DNA of 64,000 bases from positions 1,240,001-1,304,000 of the forward strand of contig NZ_CP101717.1 of assembly GCF_030643825.1 (NCBI RefSeq), written 5' to 3'. The DNA comes from Salinispirillum sp. LH 10-3-1. Lineage in GTDB: Bacteria > Pseudomonadota > Gammaproteobacteria > Pseudomonadales > Natronospirillaceae. A program made the position numbers and the translations under genes. The notes below the pieces were generated by a model. That model had not been told where the DNA came from. It made no database searches and saw only the letters and a program-made list of their open reading frames with translations. Positions 1 through 8,010 of this stretch are shown here, piece by piece; the stretch's first letter is position 1; the number at the start of each line of letters is the position of its first letter.

Positions 1-68
1 AGCTCAGCTGGGAGAGCATCGCCCTTACAAGGCGAGGGTCAGCGGTTCGATCCCGTTCACACCCACCA
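1..68 (+). tRNA. tRNA-Val (anticodon TAC), 5' end cut by window edge
   Basis: The sequence holds the D arm (AGCTCAGCTGGGAGAGCA), an anticodon stem-loop with loop CTTACAA (anticodon TAC, valine), the T arm GGTTCGATCCC and an encoded CCA at 66-68. The first bases of the acceptor stem lie before the window. It matches the bacterial tRNA-Val(UAC) pattern closely and is followed by tRNA-Asp after 5 bases, so the two are probably co-transcribed. Confidence 0.95.
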
Positions 69-73
69 TTCGC

Positions 74-150
74 GGACCGGTAGTTCAGTTGGTTAGAATG
101 CCGGCCTGTCACGCCGGAGGTCGCGGGTTCGAGTCCCGTCCGGTCCGCCA
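74..150 (+). tRNA. tRNA-Asp (anticodon GTC)
   Basis: This is a complete 77-nt tRNA. The acceptor stem GGACCGG (74-80) pairs with CCGGTCC, followed by the discriminator G and an encoded CCA. The anticodon loop CTGTCAC gives anticodon GTC (aspartate), and the T loop is GGTTCGAGTCC. The Val-Asp order is common in gammaproteobacterial tRNA clusters. The 151 bases that follow hold no gene and no convincing terminator. Confidence 0.97.
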
Positions 151-301
151 TTTCCTTTCAGTAATACACAACAGCTCGCGGTTTTCTAAGCTGTGAGTAC
201 TGTCTCTTAATATCCTTCCTGCTTTATGTTACCTTGGCCTGTCGGCAATATTTATTGTTATATAGAATAATACTTTCAGCTAGGTAAGGGTCATCATCGC
301 C

Positions 302-856
302 ATGGTTCGTTCTTTATGTGTACAGAGCCTCCGTCTTGTTTCACTCGCTGGGTTTCTGCTCATTGGCTTATCTGCGAGTGCAGACACCAGTCGTTATACG
401 GCGCAGGGCGCCACTGTTATTGACCGTGAAAGCGGCCTGCAATGGATGCGTTGCAATTTCGGCCAGCAGTGGAGTGGTAGCACTTGTACCGGTACTCCAG
501 TGACCTTTCGCTGGCAAGACGCACGTATGGCGGCTGTGCAGCTAAATCGAGATGGCGGATACGAAGGGTATGCTGATTGGCGACTACCAACGCTCGATGA
601 GCTGCTGTCGCTTGTTTACTGCTCATCCGGACAGCCGGCCACGTTCAAAGGCACTAATCGAGCTGGTTGTAGTGGTCGCCATGACACGCCAACCATCGTG
701 GCAAGCCTGTTTCCCGGCACAGTAGAAGGTTGGTACTGGACATCGACTTCCTCAAGCGGTGACCTGGCATGGAGTGTCGCGTTCCATTACGGCTATGCGG
801 ATGTCGATTACAAGAGTTTTAACGAAACGGTTAGGCTGGTTCGCACTGCGGATTAG
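302..856 (+). CDS. Secreted DUF1566 (Lcl-like C-terminal) domain protein
   Basis: This 184-aa protein has an N-terminal signal peptide: a basic start, a hydrophobic stretch at about residues 11-24, and a cleavage site near ASA-DT. The rest is a single DUF1566-type domain, recognised by the early D-R-x-S-G-L-Q-W-M segment, the central ADWRLPTLDEL motif, a WYWTST segment and the terminal VRLVR. Several cysteines (the ones around residues 51, 61, 102 and 123) could form disulfides outside the cytoplasm. The molecular function of DUF1566 domains is not established; they occur in secreted and surface proteins. It stands alone between the tRNAs and fadH. A second member lies at 31304-31846 on the minus strand with the same motif order, so the genome has at least two paralogues. 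Export and family assignment are well supported; function is unknown. Confidence 0.8.
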   Translation: MVRSLCVQSLRLVSLAGFLLIGLSASADTSRYTAQGATVIDRESGLQWMRCNFGQQWSGSTCTGTPVTFRWQDARMAAVQLNRDGGYEGYADWRLPTLDELLSLVYCSSGQPATFKGTNRAGCSGRHDTPTIVASLFPGTVEGWYWTSTSSSGDLAWSVAFHYGYADVDYKSFNETVRLVRTAD

Positions 857-1038
857 TCAGCCCTGCTGTGTGTAAAGTGCCAGAGTAGTGGATGAATCGC
901 GGTGTTATTCAGTCTTAGCTCAGCGTTTATTGCTTGGTATTCAATAATGCTTCCAAGTTTGCAGCTGAGCGGTCCATTACTGGTCGATAGATGCTAATTT
1001 AAACGCACGTTTGAATTCTTCGCAGGATGGTACCGGCT

Positions 1039-3060
1039 ATGCATTTCCCTACATTGTTTTCGCCACTTGACCTCGGCCCGTTCACGGTGCCCAATCGACT
1101 GATAATGGGCTCTATGCACACGGGATTGGAGGAGTCCCCCAAGCATTTTGGTCGACTCGCCGAGTTCTTCCGATCTCGTGCTGCTGGCGGTGCCGCATTG
1201 ATTATCACAGGCGGGGTGTCGCCCTCTGATGCGGGTCGAGCAATGCCGGGTGGTGCTGCGATGCTGACGGAAGCCGACGTAGAATTGCATCGGTGTATCC
1301 CTGATGCGGTCCATCAAGCCGGTGGCCGTATCTGCTTGCAGTTGTTGCATACTGGTCGTTACGGCTTTCACCCCAAGGTCATCAGTTCAACGAACGCGCA
1401 GGCGCCCATATCGCCGTTTCAGCCTCATGCCCTCAGCGCTGAAGAGATTCAGGCCGAAATTGCCAGCTTTGCGGAGGCATCTCGCCTAGCCGAAATGGCG
1501 GGTTACGATGGCGTGGAGATCATGGGGTCCGAAGGGTACTTCATTAATCAGTTTACCTCGCCCGCCCTCAATGATCGAACGGATGAGTGGGGCGGCAGCG
1601 CAGACAACCGACAGCGCTTGGCAGTAGAAATAGTGAAAGCTGTTAAGGCCGTTGTGAGCGATAACTTCCTCATCATCTTCCGAATTTCCTTGTTGGATCT
1701 CGTACCAAAAGGAACGCCTTGGAGTGAAGTGGCTTCTCTAGCTAAGAAATTGGAAGCTGAAGGAGTGCATCTATTGAATTCGGGTATTGGTTGGCATGAA
1801 TCGCGGGTGCCTACCATTGCCTCTATGGTGCCCCACGCGGCATTCAAAGATGCGACATCTCGTTTGAAATCCATTGTTGGTATCCCGGTCGCAGTAACCA
1901 ATCGCATCAATATGCCAGACCAGGCCGAAGCTCTGCTGGCCGAAGGCCTTGCCGATATGGCAACCATGGCGCGGCCGTGGCTGGCGGATGCTAATTGGGG
2001 TGTAAAGGCAGAGCAGGGGCATGCTGAAGAAATCAACACCTGTATCGGCTGTAACCAAGCGTGCCTAGATCACGTCTTTGTGGGTAAATCAGTAACTTGT
2101 TTGGTCAACCCTTATGCCTTAAACGAACATAAATTGCAGGTTGTACCTGCTGCTGTACCGAAGTCTATCGCGGTCATTGGCGGCGGTGTGGCGGGTATGT
2201 CAGCAGCCGTTGAAGCGGCTGAGCGGGGGCATAAGGTCAGTTTGTATGAGCGCAATGAAACTTTGGGGGGGCAGTTCTTATTGGCAGCGGCCATCCCAGG
2301 TAAAGAAGACTATGCGCAGACATTGCGTTACTTCAAGGCTCGTTTAGCTGCATTGGGCGTGACGGTTCACCTAGGTGTAGAGGTGACTGCGCAGGATCTG
2401 AAGGAGGCGGGTGTGTCTACGGTGATCTTGGCGACCGGTGTGCGTCCGCGTGTGCCTGAATTGCCAGGAGTCGAGCGTGCGAACGTCGTTCGTTATGACC
2501 AACTGTTAAGTGGTGAGGTGGCTCCCGCCAGCAGTGTGGCCGTTATTGGTGCGGGTGGCATCGGCTTTGATGTCTGTGAGTTTTTGTTGCATTGTGATGC
2601 GCCGGTTACCGCAACGAAAGACTTCTTACAGCACTGGGGCATTGACTGCGAAGATGACGCACAAGGAGGCTTGGTGAAGCCGCAACCGCAGCATGCACAT
2701 CGCCGTATTGTGCTCTGCCAGCGTTCTACCACAAAGCCCGGCAAGTCATTAGGTAAAACAACCGGATGGATTCATCGCACGGCATTGCGTATGGGTGGTG
2801 TGGAGCATTTGGTTGGCGTGGAATATTTGCGCATTGATGATGAGGGTCTGTGGTATCGCTTGGATGGTGTCGAGCAATGCCTTGCCGTTGAACAGGTGGT
2901 CTTGTGCAGTGGTCAGGTCTCTGAATTAGGTTTGCAAGAAAGCCTTATTGAGGCTGGACTTGGGGTGCACGTGATCGGCGGTGCGGACAAGGCTGCAGAG
3001 CTGGACGCTAAGCGCGCCATTCGTCAGGGCGTTGATGTGGTAATGGCGCTGTCTGCTTAA
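1039..3060 (+). CDS. fadH: NADPH-dependent 2,4-dienoyl-CoA reductase
   Basis: This 673-aa protein (E. coli FadH is 672) reduces 2,4-dienoyl-CoA intermediates during beta-oxidation of unsaturated fatty acids. The N-terminal TIM barrel is of the old-yellow-enzyme type, and the start reads HFPTLFSPLDLG and then MGSMHTGLEE as in FadH. Predicted active-site residues are Tyr167 (SEGYFINQF) and His253 (GIGWHES). The four 4Fe-4S cysteines are Cys335, Cys338, Cys342 and Cys354, spaced as in the E. coli enzyme. An FAD Rossmann motif (VIGGGVAGM) starts near residue 378 and an NADPH motif (VIGAGGIG) near 501. An ATG at 1027 lies in frame, but AGGA at 1024-1027 only has workable spacing to the ATG at 1039, which also matches the family N-terminus. 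It may lead a run of same-strand genes to 5665. Confidence 0.96.
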   Translation: MHFPTLFSPLDLGPFTVPNRLIMGSMHTGLEESPKHFGRLAEFFRSRAAGGAALIITGGVSPSDAGRAMPGGAAMLTEADVELHRCIPDAVHQAGGRICLQLLHTGRYGFHPKVISSTNAQAPISPFQPHALSAEEIQAEIASFAEASRLAEMAGYDGVEIMGSEGYFINQFTSPALNDRTDEWGGSADNRQRLAVEIVKAVKAVVSDNFLIIFRISLLDLVPKGTPWSEVASLAKKLEAEGVHLLNSGIGWHESRVPTIASMVPHAAFKDATSRLKSIVGIPVAVTNRINMPDQAEALLAEGLADMATMARPWLADANWGVKAEQGHAEEINTCIGCNQACLDHVFVGKSVTCLVNPYALNEHKLQVVPAAVPKSIAVIGGGVAGMSAAVEAAERGHKVSLYERNETLGGQFLLAAAIPGKEDYAQTLRYFKARLAALGVTVHLGVEVTAQDLKEAGVSTVILATGVRPRVPELPGVERANVVRYDQLLSGEVAPASSVAVIGAGGIGFDVCEFLLHCDAPVTATKDFLQHWGIDCEDDAQGGLVKPQPQHAHRRIVLCQRSTTKPGKSLGKTTGWIHRTALRMGGVEHLVGVEYLRIDDEGLWYRLDGVEQCLAVEQVVLCSGQVSELGLQESLIEAGLGVHVIGGADKAAELDAKRAIRQGVDVVMALSA

Positions 3061-3136
3061 ATGCGCTTGCAGATTGTACCCTGAGTGCACACGTGCATAA
3101 TGTGAACTAACTTTTCGCAACAGCACGGAGTAACGT

Positions 3137-3865
3137 GTGCATTCAGAGGCAGTCTTCTTCTTCACCGACGGGCAAGTGAGCAAGGAAATGCTTTACAGTG
3201 AGTTTGCCGCAGTGCTCGACGGTGTGGTACCACTGCCGCATTTCTCCAACACCGTCGTAATGGCCGTCTATTTGCAACTGGACGAACAGTTGAATGTTAC
3301 TGCATTGGTGTTCTTCGTACTCGCTTTTGACCGTGTCGGTCGTGTTGATCCGAAGTGGAATGTGCCGTTGCGCGAAATGGCCGCGCGCGGAAAGCCAGGG
3401 CCTCGCTTAGGCCGAACATCGCCGGCCCTTATCTGTCGAACGCAAGGGCCAACTCGATTCCTTGAGCACTTATGGGAACCTTTCGGGCGCGCTGTGCATG
3501 ACCCTTATCGAGAGATAGAGCGAGTTCTGCGGCGCAATCGGTTGGGCTTGATGCCTGCCCGTGCGCTGGTAGATGACGATGTTCCAGTGCTGACCAGTGT
3601 GGCCGTTGATGATCCAAGCAGCGGCGCACGCCTGGCTGTGATGGAGAGGGAATTAAAGGCCGCCCGGGAACGCGTTCGTCATTATCAGCATCGAGACGAG
3701 CAATGGCAGCGCAAAGTCAGAGGGCTGGAGCAGGAATTGGAAGCGGTGCAACAGAACCTGCAGTCGGCTAAGGCCCTGAACCAACGGCTTGAACAGCACG
3801 TCAGGCAACTCAAAGCTGAATACAGTAAACGCCTAAAGGCTAAAAAGCGCGCTGAAGCAGGCTAA
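3137..3865 (+). CDS. Conserved-looking protein of unknown function with C-terminal coiled coil
   Basis: This 242-aa protein starts with GTG, preceded by CACGGAG at 3124-3130 with good spacing. I do not recognise the family. Residues 1-160 form a globular-looking segment with a hydrophobic beta/alpha pattern (VVMAVYLQLDE, ALVFFVLAFD) and no signal peptide or membrane helix. From about residue 165 to the end the chain is rich in E, Q, R, K and L with heptad spacing, a long coiled coil ending in a very basic tail (KRLKAKKRAEAG). That suggests a cytoplasmic oligomer or scaffold, possibly nucleic-acid binding. It is 2 nt from the downstream PLP enzyme gene, so the two are probably co-transcribed and may be translationally linked. 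Confidence 0.75.
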   Translation: MHSEAVFFFTDGQVSKEMLYSEFAAVLDGVVPLPHFSNTVVMAVYLQLDEQLNVTALVFFVLAFDRVGRVDPKWNVPLREMAARGKPGPRLGRTSPALICRTQGPTRFLEHLWEPFGRAVHDPYREIERVLRRNRLGLMPARALVDDDVPVLTSVAVDDPSSGARLAVMERELKAARERVRHYQHRDEQWQRKVRGLEQELEAVQQNLQSAKALNQRLEQHVRQLKAEYSKRLKAKKRAEAG

Positions 3866-3867
3866 AC

Positions 3868-4746
3868 GTGTTGCAAGCCTTGCCCCATCCATTGTTGGTT
3901 CAACATGAGGTTGCTCTGTTTATCTGGCGGGAGGACCTGAACCACGCCATCATTTCAGGAAATAAGTGGCACAAACTTCAGCCATGGCTGCGAGCGGCGG
4001 AAGCTAAACAAATTCGCCATCTTATGTCATTCGGTGGTCGCCACTCGAATCATCTGCATGCTTTGGCTTTCGCGTGTCATCAACGCCATTGGCGCAGCAC
4101 TGGCTGGGTGCGCGGGCACGCTACGCAAGGTATGACTGCAACCCTGTCCGATTGTTTACGCTGGGGTATGCGGTTGCACTTCGTCTCACGACATCAATAC
4201 AGGCAACGTCATTCTCCCGCTTGGTTTGCTAATGCTCACGCCCAATGGCCAGAAGCGCTTATTGTGCCGGAAGGTGGTACGAGTGAGCTCGGGGTGTCTG
4301 GTGTGAAGGCCTGGGGGCTGGCGATGGCCGCGCATCTGCCTGCCCAGGCATCGATCATGGTGCCGGTCGGTTCAGGCGGGACCTTAGCGGGCCTGTCGCG
4401 GGCTTTGGCGACTCGGTTTGACATCGTGGCCGTGCCCGTGTTCAAAGCGTGGCAAGGGCACTTGGCGGAGCTTAGTCGAACCTACCAGCTGCCATCGGTG
4501 CAAGTCTGGCCGGGTGCTGGTAAAGGTTTTGGGCGAACTTCGGCTGAAGAAGCTGCTTTCGATGCATTTTTTTGCCAGCAGTTCGGTTTATTGTTAGACC
4601 CTGTTTATACCTTGAAAGTCGCATGGCAGTTTTGGCGTCGCCTCGTGGCGGGCGAAATACCCCAAGGCTCTACATGGGTGTTGCTTCATACGGGCGGCCT
4701 GCAAGGGCGCCGGGATTGGGAAACGGCCGCCAAGCGCGTACAATGA
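3868..4746 (+). CDS. PLP-dependent enzyme of the ACC deaminase/D-cysteine desulfhydrase family
   Basis: This 292-aa cytoplasmic protein belongs to fold-type II PLP enzymes of the 1-aminocyclopropane-1-carboxylate deaminase/D-cysteine desulfhydrase group. The SGNKWHKL motif supplies the predicted Schiff-base lysine, Lys33. The GGRHSNHLHALA segment corresponds to the substrate-binding GGxxSNH motif, and the VPVGSGGTLAG glycine loop would hold the PLP phosphate. The Gln usually found before SNH is His here, and the protein is shorter than the 325-340 aa norm, so the substrate cannot be read from sequence. The start is GTG at 3868 (TTG at 3871 is possible). It lies 2 nt after the coiled-coil gene and 28 nt before ylqF. 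Confidence 0.82.
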   Translation: MLQALPHPLLVQHEVALFIWREDLNHAIISGNKWHKLQPWLRAAEAKQIRHLMSFGGRHSNHLHALAFACHQRHWRSTGWVRGHATQGMTATLSDCLRWGMRLHFVSRHQYRQRHSPAWFANAHAQWPEALIVPEGGTSELGVSGVKAWGLAMAAHLPAQASIMVPVGSGGTLAGLSRALATRFDIVAVPVFKAWQGHLAELSRTYQLPSVQVWPGAGKGFGRTSAEEAAFDAFFCQQFGLLLDPVYTLKVAWQFWRRLVAGEIPQGSTWVLLHTGGLQGRRDWETAAKRVQ

Positions 4747-4774
4747 CGCCAAACATTGAAAGGTAGACCAAACT

Positions 4775-5665
4775 TTGCAGATTCACTGGTATCCGGGCCA
4801 CATGCACAAGGCCCAGCGGAAGATCCGCGAAATTATCCATCAAGTGGATGTGATGATTGAAGTGCTGGACGCTCGTCTGCCTTTGGCCAGCCGTAATTCC
4901 TTGCTGGAAGAAATTCGTGGCGATAAGCCCTGTCTGATGATTTTAAACAAGACCGACCTAGCCGATGCGTCCGTCACAAAAAAATGGCTGGCGTGGTACA
5001 ACCAGCAGAGTGGTATCACTGCCTATGCGACGCATACGGGTGAGCGGCGGCGTCTGCAAGACATTCCTCAACTGTGTAAGGACATGGTGCCGCGGCGCGG
5101 TATACCCGGCAAACCGGTGCGTGCTCTCATTGCCGGTATTCCTAACGTGGGTAAGTCCACGCTGATCAATGCACTTGCCGGGCGCAAGGTTGCTAACACC
5201 GGCAATGAACCTGCAGTAACCAAAAACCAGCAAAAGGTCGCCGCTGGCAAGTATTTTCAGTTGCTGGACACGCCCGGCATCATGCAGCCATCGCCCGGTG
5301 ATGTTCTGGCCGGTTATCGGCTGGCCACCAGTGGTGCTATTCGCGCCACCGCTATGGAGTTCGAAGAGGTGGCGCTGTTCGCTGTCGATTATTTGTTGCA
5401 GCGCTATTCGGGGGCTCTTGCCAAGCGCTACCAGGTTGACGAGGCCAGTGATGATGCGAGCTTGGTATTGGCCGAGATCGCGCAGCGCCGTGGCTGTATT
5501 CGCGATGGCGATATCGACTTGCATAAGGCCAGTGAGATCGTGTTGAACGAGCTACGCGCCGGAAAACTGGGCCGTATCAGTTTGGAAGAGCCGAACCGGC
5601 AGCTACCCTATCGGCTGCTGCCGCCAGAAGAGCCGACCGAGCCCGAGTCGGACGAGAGCGCTTAG
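4775..5665 (+). CDS. ylqF: Ribosome biogenesis GTPase YlqF/RbgA
   Basis: This 296-aa protein is a circularly permuted GTPase of the YlqF/RbgA group, which acts in late assembly of the large ribosomal subunit. The permuted motif order is visible: G4 (NKTD, residues 58-61) comes first, then the G1 P-loop GIPNVGKST from residue 121, and then G3 (DTPG) further on. The N-terminal WYPGHMHKA signature is typical of the family. The start codon is TTG at 4775, chosen because it gives the family N-terminus MQIHWYPGHM; AAAGG at 4759-4763 is a plausible ribosome binding site. The stop codon overlaps the stop of the convergent folM gene by 4 bp. Confidence 0.93.
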   Translation: MQIHWYPGHMHKAQRKIREIIHQVDVMIEVLDARLPLASRNSLLEEIRGDKPCLMILNKTDLADASVTKKWLAWYNQQSGITAYATHTGERRRLQDIPQLCKDMVPRRGIPGKPVRALIAGIPNVGKSTLINALAGRKVANTGNEPAVTKNQQKVAAGKYFQLLDTPGIMQPSPGDVLAGYRLATSGAIRATAMEFEEVALFAVDYLLQRYSGALAKRYQVDEASDDASLVLAEIAQRRGCIRDGDIDLHKASEIVLNELRAGKLGRISLEEPNRQLPYRLLPPEEPTEPESDESA

Positions 5666-6372
5666 ATTCTGAGCGAGCGCCCACCGTCTATGGCCAGGCT
5701 GGCCCCGGTCAGATAGTCGTTGGACAAAATAAAGTCCACCGCTTGTACAACCGGTTCAAAACCACCGAGCGTTGCCAAGGGTGTAGCGGCCAACACCTTT
5801 TCTTTGGCGGCTTCCGAGTGCTCGGGCAGGAATGCCAACGGTCCGGGTTGAATGGCGTTAACCCGCACGTCCGGCGCCAGTGTTTGTGCGTAGCTGTCGT
5901 TGAGACTTTGTAGGCCAGCCTTGCTGGCACAGTAAAGGCTAAACGTCGGGTTAGGCTTCTTCACGTAGATATCGGTTATGTGAATGATGTTGCCATGGCG
6001 CTGGGTGCTGGCGCGTAAATTGGCACTGAATACTTCATTTAAGACATAGGGCACCTGCATGTGCACGCAGGTGAACAGTGCTAAGTCGGACAGGCCTTGA
6101 ACGTGGTTGTCTGCGGTTGGCTTAAAAGCCGATGCATTGTGAATGAGTACGTCGATGGATGGGTACTTTTCGGCTTTTTGTGTGGCCCAGTGCTGCACTG
6201 CAGTTAGGTCGGTCAGCTCAAGCTCTGTGATGTCAGCACCTTGTGCACGCAGCTCTTCCAACTCAGGATAGTGACTACGAAAGGTTCCCACCACTTGGTC
6301 GCCTTGAGCTAGAAAATGCTGAGCTAATGCTAAGCCGAGACGTCGGCCAACACCGGTAATGACTACCACCAT
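5662..6372 (-). CDS. folM: Dihydromonapterin reductase FolM (short-chain dehydrogenase)
   Basis: This 236-aa SDR protein has the cofactor motif ITGVGRRLG at the N-terminus, the NAS segment (IHNASAF) and the catalytic YxxxK (YCASKAG). The GRRLG variant and overall length match FolM, which reduces dihydromonapterin to tetrahydromonapterin with NADPH and has weak dihydrofolate reductase activity. The frame is open 57 nt further upstream, but the ATG at 6372 gives the family start and is preceded by GGAG with 9-nt spacing. folX, the preceding enzyme of the pathway, lies at 11739-12110. The 3' end overlaps the ylqF stop by 4 bp. A strong minus-strand hairpin terminator lies about 36 nt upstream, so folM must have its own promoter or depend on read-through. 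Confidence 0.9.
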   Translation of the reverse strand: MVVVITGVGRRLGLALAQHFLAQGDQVVGTFRSHYPELEELRAQGADITELELTDLTAVQHWATQKAEKYPSIDVLIHNASAFKPTADNHVQGLSDLALFTCVHMQVPYVLNEVFSANLRASTQRHGNIIHITDIYVKKPNPTFSLYCASKAGLQSLNDSYAQTLAPDVRVNAIQPGPLAFLPEHSEAAKEKVLAATPLATLGGFEPVVQAVDFILSNDYLTGASLAIDGGRSLRI

Positions 6373-6407
6373 AAAACACTTCTCCGAATGCGCCCTTTTC
6401 CGGGCAT

Positions 6408-6441
6408 AAAAGAACCCCGCGACCACCAAGTAGTCGCGGGG
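6408..6441 (-). terminator. Intrinsic terminator (minus strand)
   Basis: The 9-bp perfect stem CCCCGCGAC/GTCGCGGGG (6415-6423 with 6433-6441) has a 9-nt loop and, on the minus strand, is followed by TTCTTTT. It lies 43 nt upstream of the folM start and almost 280 nt beyond the MFS stop, so it most naturally ends an RNA that begins within the intergenic region. Confidence 0.7.
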
Positions 6442-6552
6442 AAAAGATTGCCCAGCAAACGATAATCCGTCATCAAAACTGAGCTCTTCCTAAACTCAGT
6501 GAGTGCAATTCAGTTATTGCACAGCCTGTGCCAAGCGCCTTGCCAATGCGTT
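6408..6552 (-). ncRNA. Candidate structured small RNA upstream of folM
   Basis: This minus-strand stretch of the folM/MFS intergenic region reads as a chain of hairpins. They are TGCAAT/ATTGCA with a 6-nt loop (6504-6521), ACTGAG/CTCAGT with a loop containing AGGAAG (6478-6500), GATGA/TTATC with loop CGGA (6461-6474), and finally a GC-rich terminator (6415-6441). A promoter-like pair lies just upstream (see 6559-6587). The predicted transcript is about 145 nt. GGA in two loops resembles CsrA/RsmA binding sites, but two sites are fewer than known CsrB/RsmZ RNAs carry. It could instead be a folM leader or the distal terminator of the MFS gene. I do not recognise a known RNA family. Confidence 0.4.
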
Positions 6553-6558
6553 AAAAAA

Positions 6559-6587
6559 ATGAAAAAACCCTGCTAAACCCGCGTCAA
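6559..6587 (-). promoter_or_regulatory. Candidate sigma-70 promoter for the small RNA
   Basis: On the minus strand TTGACG (6582-6587) is separated by 17 nt from TTTCAT (6559-6564). The -35 is close to consensus and the -10 is weak. The predicted start is near 6552, just before the first hairpin of the small-RNA candidate. The rest of the intergenic region (6588-6719) shows no gene. Confidence 0.35.
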
Positions 6588-6719
6588 TCAGGACATTAGC
6601 AAACCTAGCTGCCACATTAGATTCGATACCTATACTACGCATACGTTGTTAAATATACGGCGGATCGTTCATTTTGGTGCACGGTGCCCATTAGAAGTGC
6701 CTTAATGTCAGTGTCGTTT

Positions 6720-7913
6720 TCAAATTTCAGTGCGGCTTTTTAAGACATTATGTCGTGGGTGCGCGCATTGCCACAGGGCCAGAATCGCCACTCCAATAAG
6801 GGCTAAACTGCCCAGAAAGACATTCTGATAGCCTGCCACCTCGGCCAGCAGTCCACCAAAACCTGCGCCTACCAATCCGCCGGTCTTGATCGCGTTGGAA
6901 TAGAGTGTCGATGCCATGCCTAGCCGATCGCGCATCAGCGCCTGAAATACGCTGATACCGATGCCAGCCGCCAAGCCAATCAAAACAGCATTGAAAATTT
7001 GCAAGACGAGCAACCACGCAAAGCTCGAGAACAGGTAGATGCCCAGATAGAAGACCGCGCCACCCACGACCGCGATCCAAAGAGGTCGGAACAATGGCCA
7101 GCGGTGTGCCATGGCTCCGGCGCCAATCATCAAGGGAATCTCCAAGCCAGCGGCTAGGCCCATCAGCAGACCTGGGGCTATACCCATAATGCCCAGCGTT
7201 TCGCGCAAATACAGCGGCATATAAACGATGTACATGCTGTTTGCGGCAAAGACGGCCGCCAGCATTATAAAGAGCCATTTAATGCGACGATTGGCCGGCA
7301 GTGGCGTTTGTTGCGCAGCGACCAGTGCTGAGTCTTTTAGTCCCGGCAGTAGCGTCAGTGAGATAAAAAACATGCCGCCGGTAATCCACATCAGACGGGT
7401 GAAACCTATGGCTTCAAAGAGCAAGTAGGCAAGGGGTGGTCCGGCAATCCAGCTGAGCGATATACTGGCTCGCATGACCGATTGAAATAGCGCCGCGTGC
7501 TGGTCGTCTACCTGTTCGCGCGCCAATGCGAACAGCTGTGGTTGCGCCGTTGACGACAAGCCAAACCACAGCATGCCAACCACCAGTAGAAGTCCATAGT
7601 GGGTGGTGTAACCCATGGCAATAGACCCCAAAGCACTGATGGTGACAGCAACCCATAGAATCCCGATGCGACTCAGCCCCTTGTCCGAGGCTTTCGCTAA
7701 GTAATGACTGACGCCAATACCAGCCGCGGTATTTAACAAAAAGAACAGACCAATCCACAGTGGCGATATACCCAGCCCAGTCGCTAAATGTGTACTCAGT
7801 ACCGGGAACACAGCGGCACCCGCCAAGCCCAACATCAAGGCCAGGAAGAGTAAGCGAACGATGATTGGAGAGAGCCAGAAAGCGGTCCAATGTTTGGCAG
7901 TGGTGGAGGTCAT
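6720..7913 (-). CDS. MFS transporter, sugar efflux (SET) type
   Basis: This 397-aa integral membrane protein has about 12 hydrophobic segments, with the central cytoplasmic loop near residues 190-215. The N-terminus (LFLALMLGLAGAAVFPVLS), the segment GIGVSHYLAKASDKG in the loop after helix 2, and the length agree with the sugar efflux transporter family (SetA/SetB-like). A role in exporting sugars or sugar analogues is an inference from family only. It ends 97 nt from ansA upstream and probably forms its own unit. The roughly 350 nt downstream, to folM, hold the small-RNA candidate. Confidence 0.8.
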   Translation of the reverse strand: MTSTTAKHWTAFWLSPIIVRLLFLALMLGLAGAAVFPVLSTHLATGLGISPLWIGLFFLLNTAAGIGVSHYLAKASDKGLSRIGILWVAVTISALGSIAMGYTTHYGLLLVVGMLWFGLSSTAQPQLFALAREQVDDQHAALFQSVMRASISLSWIAGPPLAYLLFEAIGFTRLMWITGGMFFISLTLLPGLKDSALVAAQQTPLPANRRIKWLFIMLAAVFAANSMYIVYMPLYLRETLGIMGIAPGLLMGLAAGLEIPLMIGAGAMAHRWPLFRPLWIAVVGGAVFYLGIYLFSSFAWLLVLQIFNAVLIGLAAGIGISVFQALMRDRLGMASTLYSNAIKTGGLVGAGFGGLLAEVAGYQNVFLGSLALIGVAILALWQCAHPRHNVLKSRTEI

Positions 7914-8010
7914 AGCGCCGGGTAGTTACCTTAAAAGGGAGAAGTACAAAATGTGACCCTTGATCATCGTTGCATAGCCTGCAACCGAGTTAATCGTCGA
8001 TAATCAGAGT

